Assembly: GCF_012910715.1 (NCBI RefSeq)
Contig: NZ_JABBHF010000011.1
Location: forward strand, 148,551 to 212,550
DNA from: Flavivirga algicola
GTDB lineage: Bacteria > Bacteroidota > Bacteroidia > Flavobacteriales > Flavobacteriaceae
Direction: 5' to 3'
DNA length: 64,000 nucleotides
Shown piece after piece: positions 28,128-36,736 of the stretch (the stretch's first letter is position 1; each line of letters begins with the position of its first letter). The notes under the pieces were generated by a model. That model worked only from the letters and a program-made list of their open reading frames with translations, did no database searches and was not told the origin of the DNA. The position numbers were made by a program, and so were the translations under genes.

Positions 28128-29204
28128 TTATATTTTGTCTTTATATTGCTCTAAAAATCTAACAAATCTTAAACTAAGTAATACGGCAAAAGTAAGTCCA
28201 GTTAAAATTATTGCATAATATCGCTTAGAACCCATTTTAATGTCGAAAAGCTCCTTTTTATTATCTATGGTTCCGCTATCTTGTTTACTAGATGTAATTT
28301 CTATGATATGCTCCTTGTCAGCTATTTCTCTCTCTATTTCAACCAATTCTTGTCTTAACTCCAAATCCTTTTTGTAAAGCTCAAATTCTTTGGACGAGTT
28401 CATATTTCCTCTATTAGCTGCTATCGTGATTTGAGCAGGAGAATCACTATTGTTTTCTGCCGATTTGACGATCGCTCTTTGGTAAACCGCTAATAAGGTA
28501 TCCGATTTAATTAATGATTTAGATATAGCAGAAACCTGTTCTTTTAATTCTCTTAAGTCCTTTTCTTGTTCTCGTTTAAAATATACATTTGATTCAATGT
28601 TTTCAATAATCTTACGAAATACAGTCTTAAAATTTTTTCTTTCTTTGGCTTTTATAGTGATTTGTTGATATTGATGACTGTAATCTTTCACATTTTTTAG
28701 AAAGGTTTTATAATCTACCGTTCTTGCAACGGCAGTATCCAATGTTTGAAGATACTCATCATATTCTGTAAGTTTTTCATTTTCACTAATCAATGGCTCT
28801 ATTCCAAAATCCAAAATAGATTTCGCCTCTTCAGTCGCTACCCCCAACACCTTTTCTAAAGTCCCTGTATCCATCTGTTTTACCAGATCCTTGTAGTAAC
28901 CAATCGTATTATATAAATTTTCCCCAGTATCATAGTTCTGCTTTAATGTAATATAAGATTTATAAACAGGCTCAGATGTTTTTTCTAAAACTATCCCCAA
29001 AACAATCCCAACTATACCAGCAATTGCTAGTTTTAAAATATGCTTCTTTACAAAAAACACTAACCAGACAAATGCTAAAAAAAGTTTGTTAAAAATACTC
29101 CCAATAAAATGGAAAAAATTGCTAAACGCATTTCCTATCAATTTAAAAAGCTGCCCTAAATCTACTTCTTCAGATTGCTGTGGCTGTGGCAAATCTTTAC
29201 TCAT
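28128..29204 (-). CDS. Wzz-like polysaccharide chain-length/co-polymerase protein
   Basis: A 358-residue protein with an N-terminal region rich in hydrophobic segments (about 20-80), including ILKLAIAGIVGIVLGIVLE, a long extracytoplasmic region (about 85-325) of mostly charged helical sequence, and a C-terminal membrane helix (YYAIILTGLTFAVLLSLRFV). This topology is that of Wzz-type polysaccharide co-polymerases, which sit in the inner membrane and set chain length. There is no C-terminal kinase domain, so it is not a full Wzc. It directly precedes the rfb scar and lies 11 bp after the DUF6909-like gene. Confidence 0.7.
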   Translation of the reverse strand: MSKDLPQPQQSEEVDLGQLFKLIGNAFSNFFHFIGSIFNKLFLAFVWLVFFVKKHILKLAIAGIVGIVLGIVLEKTSEPVYKSYITLKQNYDTGENLYNTIGYYKDLVKQMDTGTLEKVLGVATEEAKSILDFGIEPLISENEKLTEYDEYLQTLDTAVARTVDYKTFLKNVKDYSHQYQQITIKAKERKNFKTVFRKIIENIESNVYFKREQEKDLRELKEQVSAISKSLIKSDTLLAVYQRAIVKSAENNSDSPAQITIAANRGNMNSSKEFELYKKDLELRQELVEIEREIADKEHIIEITSSKQDSGTIDNKKELFDIKMGSKRYYAIILTGLTFAVLLSLRFVRFLEQYKDKI

Positions 29205-29215
29205 AATTATATCTG

Positions 29216-30907
29216 TTAATTAAGTATTTGTTCTAATATCTTTTTTGTTATTAAATATGTCGGTCTTACCCCAGAAGTCCCTAAACCTCCCGAAGCCAAT
29301 GTTGCTCCAGTCTCTAAAGGATTGTCACTCGCATAATAAGCATACCTCACTTTTACATCAGAACTAATACTGCCCCTAACTTTTGAAGCTGCCTGAATCG
29401 CCTTTTGATAATGGGCTCCTTCCATTTCTAACCCAATTACTTGCCAGGTGGAGTTGTAAAAGAACTTCAAAATATCCTTGTTTTGTAATGACGTACCTAA
29501 AACAGTAATCATGGTCCCTTCATAAACATCAACACCTTGCCCTTCCAGATCTTCCTTTTTAAGTTCATTTGCAAAAGGGTAATTATCAGCTGTTCCTTCA
29601 AAAATATGTGCTGAAGGGATCATAATATCACCCTTACCACCTTCTAAAATCCCTGCTTTACCCATTATTGAAACCGATTCTACATTTAAATGTATGTTTT
29701 TTCCTTTATTTTTATATGGTTTCAATAGCTCATCTATGGTTTCATACGCTTGTTCTCCAAAAGCATAATCCATAACTAATATAACAGGTTTTTCTTGTTT
29801 TAATAATGTTTCACTGACTTTAATACCTACTTTAGAAATATCTATTTTACTTGTATCAAAAACTTGAACATCGATATTGGCTCCAGATGTATCTTCAATA
29901 TATATCATTCCATACAATAACGCCTCCTTGCTTACCTTATTTCGAGAGCTTTTATTTTCCTTCTTGCTGAGCTCCTCGTACACTTCAAAAACATCCCTTT
30001 TAGGCTTTGTCGATTTTAAGGCACTTGATGCAAAAAGCGTATTCATAACACTATGCATATTAGCACTTATTATATGTATAGGTCTTTCCAACAAATTATT
30101 CTTGAACAAGATCTCTTTTATAGTATCAGCCCAAATTTCACCATGAATATGATGCCCGATGCGCTCTCTTAATACAGGGCTAAATGTTACGGTTCTTTTA
30201 TTATTATGTACTTGTTCTTCTATAGCTAATTTACCTAACCAATATACAATATGTAGCAATCTTTCTGGCTGTGAAGACGTGGCAAATTCATCATAAAGAG
30301 ATATTAATTCATTAAATGTTCTACCTAAAATATTCGCGATATGAGTGATTGCTACTTCGCGTTCGTCTTGTGTGAGTTTCTTTTTTGAAAAAACTGCTTT
30401 TTCAAGCTTTATCCAATCTCTAGTTGTCGACCCTTGCTCATCAATTAAAACCCGATTACTTATTTTGTGAGATTCAATAAAAAGAAATGTGAGATGTGTT
30501 AAAATATCGTAGATTTCAGAACGTCCCCGAGTAATCTCAATATTCATTTGTTCGGCATCTATCCTATAACAATTCCGCCGTCTTTTTTCTGGAATTATAG
30601 CTTTAAAATGCGAATTTCCGTAGCCTTCATCACTTGTTAAATTAATAAATGTACATTCTTCAATACCAGCAGGAAGCCTATCTATGACATAAAGCAACCC
30701 TTCTAATTCAGCTTTCTCCTCTCCAACGGAACCATATATTTCTGGGCGCAGAAGCAACAGTGCCTGCCTTAAGGTTTCACCCGAAACCCCCATGGGTTTA
30801 TAAAACCCTCTATTGAATAAATGACGCATGGTAATATACATCCTCTCGATGGCATTTGAGCTTTCTTGAGCTCTTGTTCTGGAATGATGTTTTTTATTAT
30901 TACTCAT
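29216..30907 (-). CDS. DUF6909-like conserved protein with nucleosidase-like C-terminal motif
   Basis: A 563-residue soluble protein. The N-terminus includes SSNAIERMYITMRHLFNRGF and GVSGETLRQALLLLRPEIYG. The family name DUF6909 is from memory, not a search. The C-terminal third contains SVSIMGKAGILEGGKGDIMI, IPSAHIFEGTADNYPF, and VIGLEMEGAHYQKAIQAA (about 483-500). The last resembles the GLEMEGA ribose-binding segment of the purine nucleoside phosphorylase / MTA-SAH nucleosidase superfamily. That similarity is my own observation and may reflect a related fold. No signal peptide or membrane helix. First gene of the polysaccharide transcription unit, with a promoter match 20-27 bp upstream. 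Confidence 0.6.
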   Translation of the reverse strand: MSNNKKHHSRTRAQESSNAIERMYITMRHLFNRGFYKPMGVSGETLRQALLLLRPEIYGSVGEEKAELEGLLYVIDRLPAGIEECTFINLTSDEGYGNSHFKAIIPEKRRRNCYRIDAEQMNIEITRGRSEIYDILTHLTFLFIESHKISNRVLIDEQGSTTRDWIKLEKAVFSKKKLTQDEREVAITHIANILGRTFNELISLYDEFATSSQPERLLHIVYWLGKLAIEEQVHNNKRTVTFSPVLRERIGHHIHGEIWADTIKEILFKNNLLERPIHIISANMHSVMNTLFASSALKSTKPKRDVFEVYEELSKKENKSSRNKVSKEALLYGMIYIEDTSGANIDVQVFDTSKIDISKVGIKVSETLLKQEKPVILVMDYAFGEQAYETIDELLKPYKNKGKNIHLNVESVSIMGKAGILEGGKGDIMIPSAHIFEGTADNYPFANELKKEDLEGQGVDVYEGTMITVLGTSLQNKDILKFFYNSTWQVIGLEMEGAHYQKAIQAASKVRGSISSDVKVRYAYYASDNPLETGATLASGGLGTSGVRPTYLITKKILEQILN

Positions 30908-30926
30908 TGTCTTTATTTACTCGCCC

Positions 30927-30934
30927 CAAAGATA
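30927..30934 (-). promoter_or_regulatory. Putative -7 promoter element for the polysaccharide operon head
   Basis: The minus strand reads TATCTTTG, matching TAnnTTTG, in the 30-bp gap between the GH3 stop (30938) and the DUF6909-like ATG (30907). The position would give a leader of about a dozen bases and would start transcription of the Wzz and nucleotide-sugar genes separately from GH3. Confidence 0.45.
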
Positions 30935-30937
30935 GTA

Positions 30938-32440
30938 TTATTTGGTTGAACTCTTATGAGAAAACCCCTCAACTATTTTCCTGTCATTCGATAACCTTGG
31001 TAATTTATTTTGGCCTCCTAGTTTCCCGATAGATTTCATATAGTTCTGAAAACCACCTTTTTCAACCTTAGTTATTTTAAGTGTTTGCAATACTTTCCCC
31101 TCTATTAAATCGAAATAATACGAATTTTGTTTTTGAAGCGATTCATCGATTTTTTCTGCTAAGCCCAAAATATCTTCTGGTTCTTTTTCAAATTCTATAA
31201 ACCATTCATGGTATGGCAGTCCTTCCTTTGGGTTTATTTGTGGTGCTACCGTAAACTCAGACACACTAACATTGGAGTTTAAAAGAGCTTCTTGCATGGC
31301 TTGTTCTACTTCTTTTCCTATAACGTGCTCACCAAATGCAGAAATAAAATGTTTTATCCTACCAGAAACAATAACCCTATAAGGTTGTGTTGAAGTAAAC
31401 TGTACCGTGTCTCCTATATTATACGACCAAAGACCTGCATTTGTAGAAATAATCATGACGTAGTTCACACCAATTTCAACATCCTTAACTGTAATTCTTT
31501 TGGGGTTTTCGTCAAAGAATGATTCTGTTTTAACAAACTCATAAAAGATTCCAGAATTTAATTGAAGTAGCATCCCTTTTTTGTTTTGAACATCTTGAAA
31601 TGCGAAAAAACCTTCACTGGCAGGATACAACTCTATGCTATCGACTCTTCTCCCTATTAAACTTTCAAACTTGGCTCTATAGGGCTCATAATTAACGCCA
31701 CCAAAAATGAACAGATTGAAGTTTTTAAAAATATCTCCTATTTTTTCACCTGTTTTTTGCTGAAGCTTTTCAAAATACATTTGAACCCAAGAAGGAATAC
31801 CTGAGATTATGGTCATATTCTCAGGCAATGTTTCTTCAACAATAGCATCTACTTTTGTCTCCCAGTCTTCAATACAATTAGTTTCCCATGAAGGCAATCT
31901 ATTTTTCTGAAGGTATTTAGGGACATAATGTGCTACAATACCTGAAAGCCGACCTAATTGGATCCCATTTTGCTCTTTTAGAATGGGGCTTCCCTGAAGA
32001 AAGATCATTTTTCCATCTACAAACTTACTATTTCCAGTTTCATGAATATACATTAAAATAGCATTCCTAGCAGCCTCAACATGTGCAGGCATGCTTTCTT
32101 TGGTAATAGGAATGTATTTAGACCCCGAAGTTGTTCCAGATGTTTTTGCAAAATAAATTGGCTTTCCTTTCCAAAGGATATTGTGTCCGCCAGCGACTAC
32201 TTTTTCTACATAGGGTTTAAGCGCCTCGTAATCTCGAATAGGAACTCTTTTAACAAAATCATCGTAACAATTTATATTTACAAAATCATGATCTTTACCA
32301 AACACAGTGCTTTTAGCAGAAGATATTAAATTTTGAAATACTTTTTCCTGAGTTTCAACAGGGTTTAATGCCCACTTTTGAATGTTTTTATAAATACGCT
32401 TTGCAAATGGTTTTGCAAGAGCCGATTTTAATGATATCAT
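30938..32440 (-). CDS. GH3 family acyl-adenylate-forming protein
   Basis: A 500-residue member of the GH3 family, named for plant auxin-amino acid synthetases and common in Bacteroidota, where the substrate is unknown. The ATP-binding motifs are visible: AKTSGTTSGSKYIPITKES (about 103-121), ELYPASEGFFAFQ (about 276-288) and YNIGDTVQF (about 343-351). The enzyme class adenylates a carboxylate and transfers it to an amine. It is soluble and cytoplasmic. The start lies 3 bp after the M23 peptidase stop, so the two genes are probably co-transcribed. No link to the neighbouring capsule operon can be shown. Confidence 0.88.
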   Translation of the reverse strand: MISLKSALAKPFAKRIYKNIQKWALNPVETQEKVFQNLISSAKSTVFGKDHDFVNINCYDDFVKRVPIRDYEALKPYVEKVVAGGHNILWKGKPIYFAKTSGTTSGSKYIPITKESMPAHVEAARNAILMYIHETGNSKFVDGKMIFLQGSPILKEQNGIQLGRLSGIVAHYVPKYLQKNRLPSWETNCIEDWETKVDAIVEETLPENMTIISGIPSWVQMYFEKLQQKTGEKIGDIFKNFNLFIFGGVNYEPYRAKFESLIGRRVDSIELYPASEGFFAFQDVQNKKGMLLQLNSGIFYEFVKTESFFDENPKRITVKDVEIGVNYVMIISTNAGLWSYNIGDTVQFTSTQPYRVIVSGRIKHFISAFGEHVIGKEVEQAMQEALLNSNVSVSEFTVAPQINPKEGLPYHEWFIEFEKEPEDILGLAEKIDESLQKQNSYYFDLIEGKVLQTLKITKVEKGGFQNYMKSIGKLGGQNKLPRLSNDRKIVEGFSHKSSTK

Positions 32441-32443
32441 CTA

Positions 32444-33310
32444 TTATTTAAAATCTATAAAATTTGTTGGATTAATCGGGTAGCCATCATTCCAGAGTTC
32501 GAAATGCAAATGAGGTCCTGTTGACAATTCACCTGTGTTTCCTGCGGTAGCGATAACCTCTCCTGATTTTACCAAATCACCTTGTATTTTTGTTAGTGCC
32601 GAATTGTGTTTATAAACAGAGATTAGCCCATAACTATGTTCTATAATGATAACATATCCTGTGTTGACTGTCCATTCTGCAAAAATTACAATACCGTCTG
32701 CTGTTGCTTTTATAGGAGTGTCTTTAGCTAATACAATGTCGACAGCATAATGCTTTTCTTTTAAATTGTAAGGTTCGCTTATTGTACCATTTGCTGGTGG
32801 AAATAATACAAAATTGGTTGAAGATATCGCAGAATCAAACAGGTTGTATTTGTCTTCCTTATCTACTTTCTCTCTTAAAATGGAGTCTTCTACTATAGGA
32901 GCAAAATCAACTTCACTAGCCTCAGTCCTAACAGCTTCGATAATGGAATCTTTATTAAAATCACTCGGGCTCACATCACCTTTCAAGACCTTTTTTATTG
33001 AACTATAATAAAGTTCGTTCATAGCGATAACCCGCTGCAAAGAATCTGTTTTATAATTTAATTCTGTAGCTTGCTTTTTTAAAGCTGTTGACGAATACCC
33101 GGGAATATATTCCCTAAGTGGTGTATAGGCTATCAATATATAGGTGAAAGATATTAAAAAGACTGCTATTAAAGAGCCTAGAACAAAAACATTTAATCGG
33201 GTCAACTTGAACGACAAACGCTCTTCAAACGTATTCTCATTAAGTATAACCAATCGGTACTTATCTAATAATTTCCGTTTTATTTTTTTAGGTTTTCTCT
33301 TTTCTTCCAT
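32444..33310 (-). CDS. M23 family metallopeptidase, membrane-anchored
   Basis: A 288-residue protein with a basic N-terminus (RKPKKIKRK), one transmembrane segment (about 40-62, VFVLGSLIAVFLISFTYILI), a coiled-coil-like linker (about 80-140), and a C-terminal LytM/M23 domain. The zinc ligands are visible as HYAVD (H..D) and GPHLHFELW (HxH), so the peptidase appears catalytically complete, cleaving peptidoglycan cross-links or acting in cell-envelope remodelling. Transcribed away from tatA; the GH3 gene follows after 3 bp. ATG start. Confidence 0.92.
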   Translation of the reverse strand: MEEKRKPKKIKRKLLDKYRLVILNENTFEERLSFKLTRLNVFVLGSLIAVFLISFTYILIAYTPLREYIPGYSSTALKKQATELNYKTDSLQRVIAMNELYYSSIKKVLKGDVSPSDFNKDSIIEAVRTEASEVDFAPIVEDSILREKVDKEDKYNLFDSAISSTNFVLFPPANGTISEPYNLKEKHYAVDIVLAKDTPIKATADGIVIFAEWTVNTGYVIIIEHSYGLISVYKHNSALTKIQGDLVKSGEVIATAGNTGELSTGPHLHFELWNDGYPINPTNFIDFK

Positions 33311-33643
33311 TTAGAACAAAATTAAATAAAATTATTCATTAATTGTCCGACTAAAGACATAAGACCACTTTGCTTTTAGAACCAAGAACAAAGACTTGAT
33401 TTTAACTAATTGACAAATAGAAATACAAACTAATATCATTTCCCATAAATTATAATTATTCAGATGCTACTTGCATCACAAGCAAGGTACCTAACTATAA
33501 AACTTTTAATAAATTATAGTTACTACCAATTTCAAATTATTATTTAATAATTTTAATTCAGAAAACAATTAAAAATTATCGAAATATCTATTTGTCTTCA
33601 TACTAAAGTTATGCTTAAAACGATATTATTAAACATTAATTAT
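33311..33643. other. AT-rich divergent intergenic region without a gene
   Basis: Between the M23 peptidase and tatA genes. Very AT-rich with no open frame of interest. It contains a short inverted pair CTTGC...GCAAG near 33470-33490. The tatA promoter element is at its right end. I see nothing else that can be supported. Confidence 0.6.
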
Positions 33644-33651
33644 TAACTTTG
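33644..33651 (+). promoter_or_regulatory. Putative -7 promoter element for tatA
   Basis: TAACTTTG matches TAnnTTTG and lies 18 bp before the tatA ATG at 33670, a normal leader distance. No clear -33 TTG was seen. Confidence 0.5.
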
Positions 33652-33669
33652 TAACATAAAATTATTATT

Positions 33670-33855
33670 ATGAGCATATATATGTTACCATTAGCAATTG
33701 GACCTTGGCAAATAGCATTAATAGTTCTTGCTGTTTTGCTATTGTTTGGAGGAAAAAAAATACCAGAATTAATGCGTGGGTTAGGCAGTGGTATTAAAGA
33801 GTTTAAAGATGCTAGTAAAGAAGAAGAAGAATTGAAAGAAGATAAAAAAGAGTAA
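33670..33855 (+). CDS. tatA: Sec-independent translocase protein TatA
   Basis: A 61-residue protein with the TatA layout: a short N-terminal membrane helix ([15 protein letters not shown], about 13-27), the [20 protein letters not shown] hinge/amphipathic helix (FGxxxxPEL motif), and a charged acidic-lysine tail ([11 protein letters not shown]). It multimerises in the inner membrane to form the twin-arginine pore for folded proteins. An alternative start is the second ATG at 33682 (MLPLAIGPW), which would give a more typical N-terminus. No tatC is present in the window. A perfect 17-bp hairpin follows. Confidence 0.93.
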   Translation: MSIYMLPLAIGPWQIALIVLAVLLLFGGKKIPELMRGLGSGIKEFKDASKEEEELKEDKKE

Positions 33856-33865
33856 TTACTCATTT

Positions 33866-33905
33866 TCAAATAAAAAAGACCCATAACAGGGTCTTTTTTA
33901 TTTGA
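33866..33905. terminator. Bidirectional rho-independent terminator (tatA / DUF4837)
   Basis: A perfect inverted repeat with arms 33866-33882 and 33889-33905 (core AAAAAAGACCC / GGGTCTTTTTT) and a 6-base loop ATAACA. The GC core is flanked by A and T runs on both sides, so it can terminate tatA (plus strand) and DUF4837 (minus strand, ending 33922). Confidence 0.92.
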
Positions 33906-33921
33906 AAAATCATCTGCTTAT

Positions 33922-34899
33922 TTAGTCCAGTCTAATAGATTTAATAATCGCTTCCAACTCCAGCATATAATTACGCTTCTCTACAGAGGGTGCGAATGCA
34001 AAACCTTCAACAACCACCCATCTTTTGTTAATTTTGTCTTCGATAGCATAGTTAATAAACGGTCCTGCCATAAAAGCATTTTTTATATCCCAAATACCCT
34101 TTGTTTCCAGAGTTGGTTTGTTATCTAAAACCGTTTCCCCATGAAAAGGGGCATAGGCATTTTCGGTAGTCAAATACGAGCCTTCTACTGGACCTTCAAT
34201 ATGAGCTTTCCCAATAGAATCTCTAATTTTGATTATTTGATTCACCACACTATCATTTCTTTTAATGGCATTAAAAGGCAATTCATAAATCATTAAATTA
34301 GTCGTACCTGTTGTAATATCTTTTCGAATCCAAAAAAAGTTGTCTGTCTGTTTGGCAATTCTGTACACAGACTGAAACTTAATATTTACTCCCAGTTTTT
34401 CTTGAATAGATTTGAAATTATGAGGCGATTTTGCCATTTGACGTTGTCTTTCTACAATTTCCGCATTTCTAAAAGTTTCAATTATTTTCGTCTCATTATT
34501 GGTAACTAAATCAATAATATCTTGTTTTGTTTTTCCAAAAACTGCTATTACGTGTTGAGGCTTTGCATAAACATCTTTTAAAAACTTAATGTTTGCCTCT
34601 TTATTCATTTCTACTTTTAAAACAGTTCGGTTCTTTGTTACAAAACCAGAAAAAACGGCTGGAGGTATTTGACTAATAGTAAATGTAGGTTCATCCTGTG
34701 GCAAACCATAAATTGGCTTAGCAAGTACATTTCTTATCGCTTCTCCAACATTGCCGTTCCATAATTCATTATCAACAACAACAGAAACATTGTTAATGCT
34801 ACCTGAAGAATCTAAAAGAAATTTTTCGCTTGAAGACTTTTTTTTATCTCCACAAGAAAAAACAAATAATAAGGATACTAAGAAAAGAATATGTTTCAT
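33922..34899 (-). CDS. DUF4837 family lipoprotein
   Basis: A 325-residue protein with a lipoprotein signal peptide: MKHILFLVSLLFVFSCGDKK, with the lipobox LFVFSC and the acylated Cys at residue 16. I recognise the mature part (VSVVVDNELWNGNVGEAIRN, and the later RQRQMAKSPHNFKSIQEKLG) as DUF4837, a family restricted to Bacteroidota and conserved next to LysM transglycosylase and tatA genes. Function unknown; envelope localisation follows from the signal peptide. The gene shares a terminator with tatA. Upstream is a 40-bp inverted repeat at 34939-34978. Confidence 0.88.
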   Translation of the reverse strand: MKHILFLVSLLFVFSCGDKKKSSSEKFLLDSSGSINNVSVVVDNELWNGNVGEAIRNVLAKPIYGLPQDEPTFTISQIPPAVFSGFVTKNRTVLKVEMNKEANIKFLKDVYAKPQHVIAVFGKTKQDIIDLVTNNETKIIETFRNAEIVERQRQMAKSPHNFKSIQEKLGVNIKFQSVYRIAKQTDNFFWIRKDITTGTTNLMIYELPFNAIKRNDSVVNQIIKIRDSIGKAHIEGPVEGSYLTTENAYAPFHGETVLDNKPTLETKGIWDIKNAFMAGPFINYAIEDKINKRWVVVEGFAFAPSVEKRNYMLELEAIIKSIRLD

Positions 34900-34938
34900 C
34901 TGATTGGGTTTTATTATTTTTATAAGTTAAATGTAATT

Positions 34939-34978
34939 ATTCATCTGTTCATTATTTAAAAATAATGAGCAGATGAAT
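34939..34978. repeat. 19-bp inverted repeat between the transglycosylase and DUF4837 genes
   Basis: Arms 34939-34957 and 34960-34978 (ATTCATCTGTTCATTATTT and its complement with one G-U-type mismatch) around a 2-base spacer. It lies downstream of the lytic transglycosylase stop (35063, minus strand) and upstream of DUF4837. There is no T-run directly after it, so it may be an attenuator, an RNA-stabilising hairpin, or an imperfect terminator. Confidence 0.7.
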
Positions 34979-35062
34979 CTTCGATTTCGCCAATAATCAT
35001 TTCGGTTGGTATCAACTTATTTATCATGGCTCATTTCATAATAATGTCTTGGTTTTTGGAAT

Positions 35063-36622
35063 TTAACCTTTAGATATTTTAAGTTTCATTCCTGGTTTTA
35101 ATTTATTACCACTAATACCGTTCCAATCTTTAATATTTTGAACAGAAACTCCAGGAAATTTTTGTGAAATACTCCATAGAGAATCTCCATTTTCAACAAT
35201 ATAGGTAATAACATCACCTGTAAGAGGCTTTACTACTGTTGGCTTTTTTACAGCTTTTGGCGGTTCAACATAGGGCTTTCTAGGGTAAACCGTTAAACGT
35301 TGTCCTATTTTTAAGTTATTACTCCTTAAGCCATTCCATCTTTTTATCTGGCTTACCCTAACTCCATATCTTCGGGCAATTTTACCTAAATAATCCCCAG
35401 ATCTTACTTTATATCGTATCCTGTCTGTTGCATTAAAAAACTGGGGCAAAGGTTTTTCGCGTTTATCAAATTCTGCTTTGGCAAAAGCATAGATCTTTTC
35501 TTCATTATTAACAAAGTTCCCTACAACATCAATAGGTAATCTTAAAACATAATTTTCACCTTTAATAATAGGAATGATATCCAATTTATAAGATGGGTTT
35601 AAAAACTGGAGCTTTTCAATAGGGGTTCCAGTGACTTCTGAAACCTGATCTAGAGTAATCATATGTTTTACTCTAACGGTATCAGTCTCAAAATATGCTA
35701 CTTCTGGTCTAAACTTTTTAAAACCATGTTTTTCAGCATATTCGAAAATATACATATTAGCTAAAAAAGCTGGTAAATATCCCGCGGTTTCACGTGGCAA
35801 ATTATGTCTTATGTTCCAATAATTCTGGTAGCCTCCTGAACGCCTAATCGCTTTGGTAACATTTCCTGGCCCCGAATTATATGCCGCTAAGGCTAAATCC
35901 CAGTCACCAAAAATCTCATATAGCTTCGATAAATATTTAGCTGCTGCTTCGGTAGATTTAATAGGGTCGCTACGCTCATCAACATAACTACTTACATCTA
36001 ACCCATACATTTTGCCTGTACTAAACATAAACTGCCACAAGCCTGTAGCACCTACTCTAGATTTAGCTCTAGGCTTTAGGGCAGACTCTACAATCGCTAA
36101 ATATTTCACTTCTAAAGGTATATCATGATTATCGAGCTCACGCTCGAACATAGGAAAATAAAAAGCGCTTAACGTTATTAGCTTCTGAATGTGCTTTCTT
36201 CTATGCTTTAAGTAAGATTTAATAACACTTTCCAACGCTGGATTATATTCCACATTAAAAGGCGTTTTAGCATCTAATTCTTTTAAACGCGCTTTAAGAG
36301 TATCTGTAGGAAGTTCTGGGTAATCAACAGCTTCGAAAGACAGCTCGGCAACAGACTTATATATGGTATCAAACAAGCTATGACTATACAATTCTTCAAA
36401 CCATTTTTCATCTAATCTAGCGGCAAGTTCATCGTCTTTAAGGTTTTTTACCGAAGTACTATCTACTACTACTGCTGCTTTTATAGGTTTTACTATTTGA
36501 GATTCTCCATCAATTAAAGAGTCTTTAGCTTGTTGATTTTTAGATGGAATCGTCTCCTGCCCTTGAGAAAATCCAATTCCAGCATTAAGAAGTAATACAG
36601 ATATAAAAAATCGAAATGTCAT
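35063..36622 (-). CDS. MltD-like lytic transglycosylase with two LysM domains
   Basis: A 519-residue secreted murein hydrolase. N-terminal signal peptide (MTFRFFISVLLLNAGIGFSQ), then a variable region, then an SLT domain with the catalytic glutamate in LAIVESALKPRAKSRVGATG (E near 176) and the GLWQFM and ALAAYNSGPGNV motifs. Two C-terminal LysM peptidoglycan-binding domains follow: YKVRSGDYLGKIARRYGV (about 408) and YIVENGDSLWSISQKFPG (about 472). Cleaves glycan strands in the periplasm during wall turnover. Divergent from the SH3 gene at 36737. Confidence 0.94.
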   Translation of the reverse strand: MTFRFFISVLLLNAGIGFSQGQETIPSKNQQAKDSLIDGESQIVKPIKAAVVVDSTSVKNLKDDELAARLDEKWFEELYSHSLFDTIYKSVAELSFEAVDYPELPTDTLKARLKELDAKTPFNVEYNPALESVIKSYLKHRRKHIQKLITLSAFYFPMFERELDNHDIPLEVKYLAIVESALKPRAKSRVGATGLWQFMFSTGKMYGLDVSSYVDERSDPIKSTEAAAKYLSKLYEIFGDWDLALAAYNSGPGNVTKAIRRSGGYQNYWNIRHNLPRETAGYLPAFLANMYIFEYAEKHGFKKFRPEVAYFETDTVRVKHMITLDQVSEVTGTPIEKLQFLNPSYKLDIIPIIKGENYVLRLPIDVVGNFVNNEEKIYAFAKAEFDKREKPLPQFFNATDRIRYKVRSGDYLGKIARRYGVRVSQIKRWNGLRSNNLKIGQRLTVYPRKPYVEPPKAVKKPTVVKPLTGDVITYIVENGDSLWSISQKFPGVSVQNIKDWNGISGNKLKPGMKLKISKG

Positions 36623-36736
36623 AAAATCTATTCAGTCATTATTAAAACGATATAATCGCTAAAATCGCATTTTTTTATTGAATACTGAAATTATCTCAGC
36701 TTAAAACATACCTTTACTTCAAAATTTGAATTAATT

